From contig NZ_CP108514.1 in NCBI RefSeq assembly GCF_035989305.1, forward strand, positions 5,622,501 through 5,686,500: 64,000 bases of DNA. The letters are read 5' to 3'. The notes beneath the pieces are model-generated. The model made no database searches. It saw only the letters and a program-made list of their open reading frames with translations, and was not told the DNA's origin. The DNA comes from Streptomyces sp. NBC_01233 (GTDB taxonomy: Bacteria; Actinomycetota; Actinomycetes; Streptomycetales; Streptomycetaceae). Shown in pieces: positions 1-7,777 of this stretch. Position 1 is the first letter of the stretch, and each line of letters starts with the position of its first letter. A program made the position numbers and the translations under genes.

Positions 1-165
1 GTGCACGCGGCGCCCGCCCGACGAGATCCGGGCCTCCTGGATGACCGTGGAGACGGCCATCCGCTCCTGGATCAGGCCGATGATCCGGTCGTCGATGGCG
101 TCGATGCGCATCCGGGAGTCGGCGATCAGCTGCTCGGGGGTGGTGGTGATCGTGGTCATGGTCAT
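1..165 (-). CDS. Chorismate mutase, AroQ type, 5' part only (runs off the window)
   Basis: The first 55 codons of a minus-strand gene are present. The segment RIDAIDDRIIGLIQERM is the first helix of the AroQ fold, with the conserved Arg and the ID-x-ID pattern; small Actinobacterial chorismate mutases have this length of N-terminus. The enzyme converts chorismate to prephenate, the branch point to Phe and Tyr, in the cytoplasm. The ATG at 163-165 is chosen because AGGAG lies just upstream on the minus strand (about 168-174). It is divergent from guaA. A terminator-like hairpin (205-240) and a short leader ORF (265-333) precede it, suggesting attenuation. The C-terminal half is outside the window. 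Confidence 0.85.
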   Translation of the reverse strand, partial: MTMTTITTTPEQLIADSRMRIDAIDDRIIGLIQERMAVSTVIQEARISSGGRRVH

Positions 166-204
166 CTCTCCTGTCGGGTGGGGCCCGCAGGTCCGGAGAA
201 ACGC

Positions 205-240
205 CAGAGCGCCCCGGTCCTGTCGGACCGGGGCGCTCTG
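205..240 (-). terminator. Perfect 16-bp hairpin upstream of chorismate mutase (possible attenuator)
   Basis: Arms CAGAGCGCCCCGGTCC (205-220) and its exact complement (225-240) enclose a 4-nt loop. There is no T tract, as is usual for Streptomyces terminators. It lies 40 nt upstream of the chorismate mutase start and 24 nt after the stop of a short leader ORF, so it is placed as an attenuator would be. It could also end transcripts arriving from outside the operon. Confidence 0.6.
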
Positions 241-264
241 GGAAGTCAGCGGCTCAAGCGAGCA

Positions 265-333
265 TCACGAGGACCCATGGCGACCGGACCGGCCGGTGCC
301 ATAGGTAAAGAGGAAGCTCAGCTGCTTGCGCAT
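265..333 (-). CDS. Possible 22-aa leader peptide with Phe-Leu-Phe-Thr-Tyr
   Basis: The reading frame opens at the ATG at 331-333 and stops at 265-267. The peptide starts [11 protein letters not shown], placing two Phe codons and one Tyr codon together, the end products of the chorismate mutase branch. A good promoter ends a few nucleotides before the ATG, so the mRNA would be leaderless, a common mode in Streptomyces. The leader codons include CCGGTCC, the same heptamer as in the 5' arm of the following hairpin, so it could compete for the 3' arm. The attenuator reading is inference; the sequence elements are directly visible. Confidence 0.5.
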   Translation of the reverse strand: MRKQLSFLFTYGTGRSGRHGSS

Positions 334-341
334 GGAACGGA

Positions 342-370
342 TTATTACCTTCCGTCGCCCTCCCGGCCAA
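342..370 (-). promoter_or_regulatory. Promoter for the leader ORF and chorismate mutase
   Basis: On the minus strand a TTGGCC box (365-370) is followed after exactly 17 nt by TAATAA (342-347). The expected transcription start is at or within two or three bases of the leader ATG at 331-333. Confidence 0.55.
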
Positions 371-457
371 GCCGATTCAGATGGTGAGACGAAGAGGGGC
401 CTACGTCCCCCGTTAGAATCGACAAAACAGCCACCTCTTCCGCCGGAAGGCCGCCCC

Positions 458-2050
458 GTGCCAGAAGCACCCTCCGCCGCCCACGACAGCGCCCCGGACA
501 CGGTTCTCGTCGTCGACTTCGGCGCCCAGTACGCCCAGCTCATCGCCCGCCGCGTCCGCGAGGCACGGGTCTACAGCGAGATCGTGCCGAGCTCGATGCC
601 CGTCGACGAGATGCTGGCCAAGAACCCCAAGGCGATCATCCTCTCCGGCGGTCCGTCCTCCGTGTACGAGGAGGGCGCCCCGCAGCTCGACCGCGCGATC
701 TTCGAGGCCGGCGTCCCCGTCTTCGGCATGTGCTACGGCTTCCAGCTGATGGCGGTCACCCTCGGCGGCCGGGTCGACAACACCGGTGCCCGCGAATACG
801 GCCGCACCCCGCTGGCCGTCTCCAAGGCCGGCTCCACCCTCTTCGAGGGCACCCCCGAGAACCAGTCGGTGTGGATGTCGCACGGAGACGCCTGCTCCGC
901 CGCCCCCGAGGGCTTCACCGTCACCGCGTCGACGAACGTCGTCCCGGTCGCGGCCTTCGAGAACGACGAGAAGAAGCTGTACGGCGTGCAGTACCACCCC
1001 GAGGTGATGCACTCCACGCACGGCCAGCAGATCCTGGAGCACTTCCTCTACCGCGGCGCGGGCCTCGCCCCCACCTGGACCACCGGCAACATCGTCGAGG
1101 AGCAGGTCGCGGCGATCCGCGAGCAGGTCGGCGACAAGCGCGCCATCTGCGGCCTCTCCGGCGGCGTGGACTCGGCGGTCGCCGCGGCCCTCGTGCAGAA
1201 GGCCATCGGCTCGCAGCTGACCTGCGTCTACGTCGACCACGGCCTGATGCGCAAGGGCGAGACCGAGCAGGTCGAGAAGGACTTCGTCGCCGCCACCGGT
1301 GTCCAGCTGAAGGTCGTCGACGCGCAGGAACGCTTCCTGAACGCGCTCGCCGGCGTCTCCGACCCGGAGACCAAGCGCAAGATCATCGGCCGCGAGTTCA
1401 TCCGCGTCTTCGAGCAGGCCCAGGCCGAGATCATCGCCGAGGCCGAGGGCGGCCCGGCGGTGGCCTTCCTGGTGCAGGGCACCCTGTACCCGGACGTCGT
1501 CGAGTCCGGCGGCGGCACCGGCACCGCGAACATCAAGTCCCACCACAACGTGGGCGGGCTCCCCGACGACATCGAGTTCGAGCTCGTCGAGCCGCTGCGC
1601 CAGCTGTTCAAGGACGAGGTCCGGATGGTCGGCCAGGAGCTCGGCCTGCCGGACGAGATCGTCCAGCGCCAGCCCTTCCCGGGCCCCGGCCTCGGCATCC
1701 GCATCGTCGGCGAGGTCACCAAGGAGCGCCTGGACCTGCTGCGCGAGGCCGACGCCATCGCCCGCCACGAGCTGACCGCGGCCGGCCTGGACCGCGAGAT
1801 CTGGCAGTGCCCGGTCGTCCTGCTCGCGGACGTCCGCAGCGTCGGCGTCCAGGGCGACGGCCGCACCTACGGTCACCCGATCGTGCTGCGCCCCGTCTCG
1901 TCCGAGGACGCGATGACCGCGGACTGGACGCGCATGCCGTACGAGGTGCTGGCGCGGATCTCCACCCGCATCACCAACGAGGTGCCGGAGGTGAACCGGG
2001 TGGTCCTGGACTGCACGAGCAAGCCCCCGGGCACCATCGAGTGGGAGTAG
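458..2050 (+). CDS. guaA: GMP synthase (glutamine-hydrolysing)
   Basis: Final step of GMP synthesis: amination of XMP with glutamine and ATP. At 530 aa this is full length. The N-terminal class I glutamine amidotransferase domain has the nucleophile in GMCYGFQ (Cys92) and the His/Glu pair in QYHPEV; the PP-loop ATP-pyrophosphatase motif SGGVDSA begins near residue 234; the C-terminal dimerisation domain ends KPPGTIEWE. The frame is open further upstream, but GTG 458 is preferred because GGAAG lies about 8 nt before it and the amidotransferase homology begins soon after. A -10-like TAGAAT is at 414-419. It is divergent from chorismate mutase and followed by a strong hairpin, so it is probably monocistronic. 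Confidence 0.97.
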   Translation: MPEAPSAAHDSAPDTVLVVDFGAQYAQLIARRVREARVYSEIVPSSMPVDEMLAKNPKAIILSGGPSSVYEEGAPQLDRAIFEAGVPVFGMCYGFQLMAVTLGGRVDNTGAREYGRTPLAVSKAGSTLFEGTPENQSVWMSHGDACSAAPEGFTVTASTNVVPVAAFENDEKKLYGVQYHPEVMHSTHGQQILEHFLYRGAGLAPTWTTGNIVEEQVAAIREQVGDKRAICGLSGGVDSAVAAALVQKAIGSQLTCVYVDHGLMRKGETEQVEKDFVAATGVQLKVVDAQERFLNALAGVSDPETKRKIIGREFIRVFEQAQAEIIAEAEGGPAVAFLVQGTLYPDVVESGGGTGTANIKSHHNVGGLPDDIEFELVEPLRQLFKDEVRMVGQELGLPDEIVQRQPFPGPGLGIRIVGEVTKERLDLLREADAIARHELTAAGLDREIWQCPVVLLADVRSVGVQGDGRTYGHPIVLRPVSSEDAMTADWTRMPYEVLARISTRITNEVPEVNRVVLDCTSKPPGTIEWE

Positions 2051-2069
2051 TCCCCACCACCGCCTGAAA

Positions 2070-2103
2070 CGAAGCCGCCGCTCCCTCCGGAGCGGCGGCT
2101 TCG
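2070..2103 (+). terminator. Terminator of guaA
   Basis: Stem CGAAGCCGCCGCTCC with a CTCC loop and the complementary arm starts 20 nt after the guaA stop codon. Confidence 0.8.
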
Positions 2104-2187
2104 TCGTATGTATGGCCACTTCGCGGGGGCGCCGGTACTTTGCGCCGCGACCCGAAGGCGACCGTAGGCGACCGTAAGGAGGGCCCC

Positions 2188-2961
2188 ATGCCGGACCGGC
2201 CCGTACCCGTGCCCGTGGAGCGGCTCGGTTTCGAGATGCCGCCCGTGCACGACACCGCCGAGGCGGCGCGCGCCCACCGCAAGGAGCGGCTCGCCGGGGC
2301 GCTGCGGCTGCTGGGCCGGCTGGGGTACGAGGACGGGGTGGCCGGGCAGGTCACCGCTCGGGATCCCGAGTTCGAGGACTGCTACTGGGTGAACCCCTTC
2401 GGGCAGCCCTTCGCCGCGCTCACCGCCGGCGACCTGCTGCTGGTCGACGGGGACGGGCGGGTGCTCCGTGGGGAGCGCCGGGTCAACGAGCTGGCCTTCG
2501 CCGTGCACGCGGCGGTCCACCGGGAGCGCCCCGAGGTGGTGTCCGTGGTGCGCGCGCAGGCCCCGTACGGCCGTGCCCTCGCGGCCCTCGGCGAGCTGCT
2601 GGCGCCGATCACCGAGGAGGCCTGCGCCTTCTACGAGGACCACGCGCTCCTGGACGAGTACGCCGGGGCCGAGGAGGCCGGCCGGATCGCGCTCGCGCTG
2701 GGCCCGTACAAGGCGCTGGTCCTGCGCAACCGGGGGCTGCTGACGGTCGGGGACTCGGTGGACGCCGCGCTCTGGTGGTTCGTCGCGGCGGAGCGGGCGG
2801 CGCAGGTGCAGCTGATCGCCCGGGCGGCCGGGAAGCCGGTGCCCATCGACCACCGCGCCGCGGTCGCCACCCGCGAGCGGTTCGGGTCCGACCTGGCCGC
2901 CTGGGTGAGCTGTCAGCCGCTGCTCCACGACGGGGACACGCCGGTGGCGTCAACATCATGA
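2188..2961 (+). CDS. Class II aldolase/adducin family protein
   Basis: 257 aa. The pattern matches the class II aldolase/adducin head domain: an N-terminal helical segment, the region YEDGVAGQVTARD, then VNELAFAVHAAVH and later LVLRNRGLLTVGDSVDAALWWF. In this family the metal ligands are usually His residues after the HAAVH segment; here the segment VVRAQAPYGRAL replaces the usual H-x-H-P metal-binding stretch (HTH or HSP), so zinc-dependent aldolase activity is uncertain. The start is the ATG with AAGGAGGG directly upstream. The true substrate cannot be inferred. It stands alone between guaA and a divergent-type intergenic region of 100 nt with small inverted repeats. Confidence 0.8.
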   Translation: MPDRPVPVPVERLGFEMPPVHDTAEAARAHRKERLAGALRLLGRLGYEDGVAGQVTARDPEFEDCYWVNPFGQPFAALTAGDLLLVDGDGRVLRGERRVNELAFAVHAAVHRERPEVVSVVRAQAPYGRALAALGELLAPITEEACAFYEDHALLDEYAGAEEAGRIALALGPYKALVLRNRGLLTVGDSVDAALWWFVAAERAAQVQLIARAAGKPVPIDHRAAVATRERFGSDLAAWVSCQPLLHDGDTPVASTS

Positions 2962-3063
2962 ACCGTTAATCACCTGCTCTGACATCGTGCGCAATCCGGA
3001 GCACTGCCGCAGTGGTGCACAATTCGCTGGCATTGCACCGTAGTTCAGAGAGGCGGCACGTTC

Positions 3064-4320
3064 GTGGCTGTCCAAGAGATGTCCAGAGGTATCCACACCA
3101 CGGCCTGCACCTGCGAGGAGTGCGCACGTGAGGGCCACCGCCGCGCCGTCGCCGCCTTCTTGGAGAAGCGCGACGAGTTCGCCTCCGGGCTGGGCGTGCC
3201 GGCCGCCGTGGCCCACTCGCTCGGCGCCTCCCGCCAGTGGGTCTCCGACGAACTGACCCTGTCGGCCCGTACCGTCGCCGACCGGGGCCGGGAGGCCGGG
3301 AACTCCTGGCTGTACCTGTTCTCGCGGCGGGCCGTCCTCGCCGTGTGGATCGCCGCCGGGGTGCTGCTGCTGGTCCAGGTCGCCGCCGCGCTCGGCACCG
3401 GCTGGTCCGCGGCGCGCACCGCCGGGCTGCTGGCGGCCGTGGCGCTCGCCGGGCTGCTCACGGTCGCCGCCCGCGCCCAGTCGGTGCGCGGCGGGCTGCT
3501 GGCCCCACTGGTCGGCGAGGACAACCGGCTGTCCACCTCGAAGGCGGTGCCCAGCGCCTGGGTGGTGCTGACGGCGTTCGCCACGCTGCTGCCCGCGCTG
3601 CGGCTGGCCGCCTCGGCGCCGGGGCCCGAGCGGCAGGCGCTGTACGCGGGCCTCGCGCTGGACCGGGCGCTGCCGCTGCTGGCGGTGGTCTCGCTGACGT
3701 CGGCGGTGGCGGTGCTCGTACGCCGCGTGGTGTCCGTACGGATCATGGGCCAGCGGCTCCAGAAGCTGCCGGCCGACCGGCCGCGCGGAGTGGACCTGCT
3801 GACGGACGACGCGGGCCGCGGGAGCTTCCCGGACGCGCAGTACGTGCTCGTCTCGACGGTGGTGCTGGCCTACGCGGCGGCGTCGCTGGCCCGCTTCCCC
3901 GACCGGCTGCCGCAGCTGCCCTGGGCGCTGGCCCTGCTGGTGGCGCTGTCGGCCGCGGTGTACCTGGCGGCGAAGTACGCGGAGGGCACCCGCCCGCTCG
4001 TGCTGTCGGTGGTGCGCAGACGGGAGCCCGGGGATCTGGACGCGGCCGTCCGCCCCGGGGACGACATCGAGATCCGCGGCGTGGGCTTCGTGCCGCCCGG
4101 GGCGCAGACCCCGGAGATGCTGGCCCGGCTGGTGGTGCGGATCGGGGCGGTGCACGTGCACGTACCGCTGGTCCCGGTGCCGGGCGGGTTCACCAACCCC
4201 TCCGACGCCGTGCTGACGGTGCCGGTCCCGGCGGAAGTGGAACCGGGGCGCATCGAGATCCAGGTGGTCACGGCCGCAGGAGTGGAATCCAACCGCTGCA
4301 CCATCGACGTTGCCGAGTGA
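3064..4320 (+). CDS. Integral membrane protein of unknown function
   Basis: 418 aa. The N-terminal 80 residues are soluble with a Cys pair (CTCEEC). About seven hydrophobic segments follow between residues 85 and 320, for example AVLAVWIAAGVLLLVQVAA and ALLVALSAAVYLAAKYA. The last 90 residues are a soluble beta-rich region (IEIRGVGFVPPG, then VEPGRIEIQVVTAAG) resembling IPT/Ig-like domains. The GTG start at 3064 has GAGAGGCGG upstream. It precedes doxX by 18 nt and may be co-transcribed with it. I do not recognise a named family. Confidence 0.7.
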   Translation: MAVQEMSRGIHTTACTCEECAREGHRRAVAAFLEKRDEFASGLGVPAAVAHSLGASRQWVSDELTLSARTVADRGREAGNSWLYLFSRRAVLAVWIAAGVLLLVQVAAALGTGWSAARTAGLLAAVALAGLLTVAARAQSVRGGLLAPLVGEDNRLSTSKAVPSAWVVLTAFATLLPALRLAASAPGPERQALYAGLALDRALPLLAVVSLTSAVAVLVRRVVSVRIMGQRLQKLPADRPRGVDLLTDDAGRGSFPDAQYVLVSTVVLAYAAASLARFPDRLPQLPWALALLVALSAAVYLAAKYAEGTRPLVLSVVRRREPGDLDAAVRPGDDIEIRGVGFVPPGAQTPEMLARLVVRIGAVHVHVPLVPVPGGFTNPSDAVLTVPVPAEVEPGRIEIQVVTAAGVESNRCTIDVAE

Positions 4321-4338
4321 TCGGGGTACACATGTCCC

Positions 4339-4851
4339 GTGACCCGAACCGATGTTCTTGAAGCCGAAGCCCCTCGTGACGCGGCGGGACTGCGCGAGCT
4401 GGCATCCCGGTACGCGCTGCTGCCCCTGCGGATCTTCCTGGGCGTGACCTTCGTCTACGCCGGGCTGGACAAACTGACCGACTCCGCGTTCCTCTCCGCC
4501 AGCGGTGACGGCTCCATCGGCGACCTGATGCGCGGGGTGCGCGACACCTCCGCGATCCCCGCCCTGGTGGACCTGTCGCTGAACGCCCCCGTCGGCTTCG
4601 CCGTCGCCCTGGCCATCGGGGAGATCCTGGTGGGCCTCGGGACCCTGGCCGGTCTGCTGACCCGTGTCGCGGCCGTCGGCGGAGCGCTGATCGCGCTCAG
4701 CCTGTGGCTCACGGTGTCGTGGGCGGTGACCCCGTACTACTACGGCAACGACCTCCCGTACATGGTTTGCTGGGTGCCCCTCGTGCTGGCCGGAGCACCC
4801 TACTGGTCACTGGATGCCCTGATCAGGCGCAGGCGGAGTGCGACCACCTGA
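4339..4851 (+). CDS. DoxX family membrane protein, chimeric: 3' end supplied by an integrated element
   Basis: 170 aa with four hydrophobic helices and the DoxX signature RIFLGVTFVYAGLDKL near residue 35. DoxX-like proteins are small membrane proteins often tied to thiosulfate or thiol redox. The sequence TPYYYGNDLPYMVCWVPLVLAGAPYWSLDALI at the C-terminus (shown here only to mark the region from 4729) uses codons unlike the rest of the gene (gtt, tca, gat, agg, agt). A second homologous 3' end, encoding YASDLVYLIAW and SLDSVI with normal high-GC codons, lies 5.6 kb downstream at 10361-10474. The integrated element therefore replaced the native tail with its own and kept the gene open. The GTG start follows the preceding gene by 18 nt. 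Confidence 0.85.
   Translation: MTRTDVLEAEAPRDAAGLRELASRYALLPLRIFLGVTFVYAGLDKLTDSAFLSASGDGSIGDLMRGVRDTSAIPALVDLSLNAPVGFAVALAIGEILVGLGTLAGLLTRVAAVGGALIALSLWLTVSWAVTPYYYGNDLPYMVCWVPLVLAGAPYWSLDALIRRRRSATT
4732..4752 (+). other. Left attachment junction (hybrid att site) in doxX
   Basis: Codons for Tyr-Tyr-Tyr-Gly-Asn-Asp-Leu at the left align with Gln-Tyr-Ala-Ser-Asp-Leu at the right junction. The longest clear shared bases are GTAC/TAC followed by G-C and later GACCTC. Serine integrases need only a two-base core, so short identity is expected. Confidence 0.5.
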
Positions 4852-5186
4852 GGACGGCACTACCCGAGGTAGGGGGTCTCCCGGTCCTCCAGGAAGTGAG
4901 TCAGCCTCAACCGTTGTGTGTGGTGCATGTCCAGCGAGCCGAGGGCTCCAGGCTCCACCCAGCGGAGTTCCAGGGACTCATCTGAGACGGCCAGGGTCCC
5001 GCCCACCAAGCGGGCCCGAAAGCACACGTTGAACTGTCGGCGTACCTCTCCGTCGGTGTACGCGATGACGTGCCGGGGGTCGGTGTACGTCCCGACAAGC
5101 CCAGTGATCTCCACGTCCAGGCCAGTCTCTTCCTTGACCTCTCGGACGGCCGTTCCGGGCAGACTGTCGGTCATCTCTGTTTGTAA

Positions 5187-6160
5187 GACCGACCGGCAGT
5201 AGGCGTCACTTGAGTCGTCGGGTGGTGGGGCGGGTGTCCCAGCGGTATTGGAGCGTCGCGCGGCGGATGAGCATGCGGAGCGTGACGATCGTGGCGGTGA
5301 GGTGCAGGTAGAAGTCCACGACGTTGCCGTTCTTCTCGGTGCAGCGCCGCAGTTTGCCGAAGCCGTTCATCCACGAGTGTGCGCGCTCCACCACCCAGCG
5401 TTTCCCGGCTTGGATTGGGGCGGGCACACCCTTGCGGGCGATCTCGACGGTGAAGCCGAACTCCTCCAGCGCGGTCCGGGTCTTCGCGCTGTCGTAGCCG
5501 CGGTCCAGGTTGACGTTGACCTGCTCGGGGAGTGGTCCGACCTGGGTTTTCACGGCGTCGAGGGTGGGGATGAGCAGGGGCGAGTCGTGCCGGTTGGCTC
5601 CGGCGGAGACCAGGCCGAGCGGAACACCGCGGGCCTCGGCTGCTACCGAGCGTTTCAGGCCCTGCTTGCCGCGGTCGACCGGGGAGCGGCCGGCCTTCTC
5701 GCCGCCGCAGGGCGCCTTGGTGATGCAGCCGTCGACCGACAGTTCGTCGAGTTCCAGGCCGATCATGCGGTCGTACGCCTCCAGGGCCAAGGCGTGCAGT
5801 TGCTGACATATCCCCAGGTCGGCCCAGTGTCTGACGCGGCGTCGGATAGTGCGGTCGGAGCAGCCGGGACTGGCGATGCGTTCGTAGCCGGAGCCGTGCA
5901 CGAGGGCAGCGATCACGTGCTCGAAGACGATCCGGTCGGGGAGGCGCGGATTGTGGCAGCCAAGCGGATGGCCGTCCACGTGCGCGGGCAGCAGCGCCGC
6001 GAACTGGTCCCACAGGGGTTCGAGCAGGCATGATGGCAGGACAGGCACGAGCCCTCCGGTGATCACTGAGCGTAGAGAACTCCATGATCACTCAGGCTCG
6101 TGCCTGCCTTGCGCTCGGGCCGCCGATCACCGACACCCACGGCCCTACTGCCGGTCGGTC
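5187..6160 (-). mobile_element. IS5-family insertion sequence, 974 bp, nested in the MITE
   Basis: Perfect 17-bp terminal inverted repeats GACCGACCGGCAGTAGG lie at 5187-5203 and 6144-6160. Both ends are flanked by TAA (5184-5186 and 6161-6163), a 3-bp duplication of the TNA type known for IS5-family members. It carries one transposase gene. A hairpin (AGGCACGAGCC near 6042 with GGCTCGTGCCT near 6093) spans the transposase start. Confidence 0.92.
5206..6066 (-). CDS. IS5-family DDE transposase
   Basis: 286 aa, full length for the family. An N-terminal DUF4096-like segment (LLPAHVDGHPLGCHNPRLPDR area) precedes the catalytic DDE domain: Asp112 in LSVDGCIT, Asp188 in NLDRGYDS and Glu227 in WVVERAHSW. 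The GTG start at 6064-6066 is used. There is no frameshift or internal stop, so the enzyme looks intact and the IS may still be mobile. It is embedded in a MITE inside a Nudix gene. Confidence 0.93.
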   Translation of the reverse strand: MITGGLVPVLPSCLLEPLWDQFAALLPAHVDGHPLGCHNPRLPDRIVFEHVIAALVHGSGYERIASPGCSDRTIRRRVRHWADLGICQQLHALALEAYDRMIGLELDELSVDGCITKAPCGGEKAGRSPVDRGKQGLKRSVAAEARGVPLGLVSAGANRHDSPLLIPTLDAVKTQVGPLPEQVNVNLDRGYDSAKTRTALEEFGFTVEIARKGVPAPIQAGKRWVVERAHSWMNGFGKLRRCTEKNGNVVDFYLHLTATIVTLRMLIRRATLQYRWDTRPTTRRLK

Positions 6161-6520
6161 TAAGCACTTGTTTGGGCTCCAGTGCACGGAGTTCTTTTGG
6201 CTCCGACGGACGTTCGACCGCCGGGCCGGTGATGGGCTGATGCACAGACATGGCCTGCGAGAAGAGGCCGTCAGGGGCTCGGGTGAGCCGTCGACCATCG
6301 GTTCGAGGGTGGGGCCAAAAGAAGTCCGTACCCCGGGGCCGGCTCAAGTGCTTACAGACAGTCATCTCCATGCCTCCGCCCGGCAAAGCCCATAGACCGC
6401 TGTCTGAGCGCCTCTGAACCAGGATGCGGCCCTTGTCGTCGGTCACCACAGCAGACGCCGCTACAACCATGCTGTTCGGCTCCGGGGCGTCCGGGTCATC
6501 GAAGTACTCGATGCGTGCCA

Positions 6521-7231
6521 CTAGCGGACCTCCCGGGCCGTCGACCAGACGGCGTCAAAGCTCTCGGCGTAGGTGTCGAACATGGATCCGCCCTCAACGC
6601 GTCGCAGGTGCCACACCGGCGCACCGTACGCGTTAACGCCCCACACGTGGGCATTGACCAGGGCTTGGTCGTCGGCCCTGTAGATCGAGTTGTAGAGCGT
6701 CGTTCCGTGGGTCCTGATCTCCACGCCAGCGACGTCGACAAGCGACCGGTAGTGAAGCAGCGCCAGCCGGCACCGTGACTCAATGCCGTGCCCGAACCTC
6801 TCCTCCTGGCCCCGGAGCTGAACCTTTTGTGAGTCGGCGTCACCCAGGCAGATGCGCACTTGGCATCCGGCCTCTGCCCTCTCCCTGAGTAGGTCATTGA
6901 GCCGGGGATACGCCTCATGCAGGAAGACGGCCGCATAGACCAGGACATCGACCCGCTCTTGAGCTGACGACAGAAGGTCGACGAACACCGATACCGGGAG
7001 GTCTGCCCGCTGCTCGTAGAGGGCCACCAGTTCGGGACTCACAGCCTTTGCCGACCGAGCCTGCCTCAATGCGGGCCACAGTGCGTGTATGTCCTCTCCC
7101 AGGGCCTCGGCAGCCTTCATCGCGGTTGCCCTCCTGGGCACTCTCCCGAGGTTCACCCATCGCTCAACACTCTTGGGGTCAACTCCAGAGGCTTCGGCGA
7201 GAGTCGAGTGTGTCCAACCCCTGGAAGCCAT
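6521..7231 (-). CDS. XRE-family regulator with DUF5919 (phospholipase D-like) domain
   Basis: 236 aa. Residues 1-50 form a helix-turn-helix (WTHSTLAEASGVDPKSVERWVNLG). The remainder looks like DUF5919, a phospholipase D-like fold: VDVLVYAAVFLHEAYP, then CQVRICLGDAD, then a late segment TTLYNSIYRADDQALVNAHVWG. In Streptomyces such genes are often coupled to a Nudix hydrolase, as here by a one-base TAGTG overlap. It probably regulates its own operon. The ATG at 7229-7231 sits 3 nt downstream of the 12-mer TGTCTGTAAGCA, which is also the MITE end sequence. Function beyond regulation is unknown. Confidence 0.8.
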   Translation of the reverse strand: MASRGWTHSTLAEASGVDPKSVERWVNLGRVPRRATAMKAAEALGEDIHALWPALRQARSAKAVSPELVALYEQRADLPVSVFVDLLSSAQERVDVLVYAAVFLHEAYPRLNDLLRERAEAGCQVRICLGDADSQKVQLRGQEERFGHGIESRCRLALLHYRSLVDVAGVEIRTHGTTLYNSIYRADDQALVNAHVWGVNAYGAPVWHLRRVEGGSMFDTYAESFDAVWSTAREVR

Positions 7232-7376
7232 CGTTGCTTACAGACACTCATTGCCAGCCATAGGGACGTTCTACCCCCATCGGGACGTCCCAAAGTGGGG
7301 AATGTGCGAGGTTCCCCCGTCCTGGCTGCCGGCCGGACCATGAAGCCTCTCAGCGAGGGAGAGCAGAGGACCGGAC

Positions 7377-7568
7377 GTGGTGATCCAGGCAGCAGCAGAT
7401 ACAGACGCAAGCCAGTGGGAGTACGTGACCTATGCGCCAAGGGGTGAGACGTGCCCAGCTTGCTTGAAGCAGATCAAGCCCCTTGAGCGGGTACGTCGTG
7501 GCCGCTTCGAGCGTCAGCCAGGCGCCCCCATTGTGGTCTATCACCACTACGAGAAGTGCTCGGCGTGA
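7377..7568 (+). CDS. Small protein with CPxC motif, unknown function
   Basis: 63 aa. GTG start with AGAGGA about 8 nt upstream. It contains ETCPACLKQIKPLERV and a C-terminal HHYEKCSA, so two or three Cys and two His could bind a metal. Such small proteins are common on actinobacterial integrative elements; I do not recognise a named family. The stop overlaps the next start (GTGA). Confidence 0.6.
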   Translation: MVIQAAADTDASQWEYVTYAPRGETCPACLKQIKPLERVRRGRFERQPGAPIVVYHHYEKCSA

Positions 7569-7744
7569 TCACGGCGCGAGATATCGGCTCCAGGGTGAAG
7601 GATGCGGCTGGACGGATCGGCATCCTGCGTGACGTCATCCCTGACTATGAGGACCCATCGGAACCTCCGCAGGAGCGCCGCAAACGGTCTGTGACCTTTC
7701 TGGCGCCTGAGCATGGGGGCCGTGAGTGGCTGGTCCCTCCCTAG
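7565..7744 (+). CDS. Small hypothetical protein of the integrated element
   Basis: 59 aa. The GTG at 7565 overlaps the TGA of the preceding gene, which indicates coupling. The sequence has a charged middle (PDYEDPSEPPQERRKRS) and ends GGREWLVPP. No known domain is recognised, but the pairing with the CPxC protein and normal codon use support a real gene. Confidence 0.55.
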   Translation: MITARDIGSRVKDAAGRIGILRDVIPDYEDPSEPPQERRKRSVTFLAPEHGGREWLVPP

Positions 7745-7777
7745 GCGGTCGAGCGGGTTGACGCCTGCGAGCCTGTC

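Larger units (their letters stand above)
5170..6368. mobile_element. MITE-like repeat (206 bp without its IS5 insert) with 8-bp target duplication
   Basis: Outer direct repeats GTCATCTC are at 5170-5177 and 6361-6368. Inside them the termini are TGTTTGTAAGCACTTG (left, interrupted by the IS after TAA) and the inverted TGTCTGTAAGCACTTG (right, read from 6360). Similarity between the inverted ends continues imperfectly to about 45 bp, including TTCTTTTGGC on both sides. Without the IS and one TAA the element is 206 bp and has no gene. The transposon family that mobilised it is not identified; 8-bp duplications and TGT...ACA ends are the visible traits. Confidence 0.82.
4860..6521 (-). pseudogene. 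Nudix hydrolase gene interrupted by MITE plus IS5 element
   Basis: The 5' part (6361-6521) encodes a start MARIEYFDD and then LWALPGGGMEMT; the 3' part (4860-5177) continues DSLPGTAVREVKEETGLD to the stop. Joined across one copy of the 8-bp target repeat GTCATCTC, the two parts give a continuous 156-aa protein with a Nudix box GGGMEMTDSLPGTAVREVKEETG (positions 5' part end to 3' part start; key residues G, REVKEETG). Nudix enzymes hydrolyse nucleoside diphosphate derivatives. The insert lies inside the Nudix box, so the gene should be inactive. The GTG start overlaps the TAG stop of the XRE-DUF5919 gene by one base, indicating translational coupling with that regulator. Confidence 0.88.

Noticed and set aside
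413..2119. 568-codon open frame opposite guaA
   Set aside because: Composition is a mirror of the guaA codons (His/Asp/Gly/Arg-rich), no RBS and no domain; high-GC antisense frames are expected.
6290..6320. tRNA-like GGTTCGAG motif
   Set aside because: No acceptor stem or other arms; it is inside the MITE.
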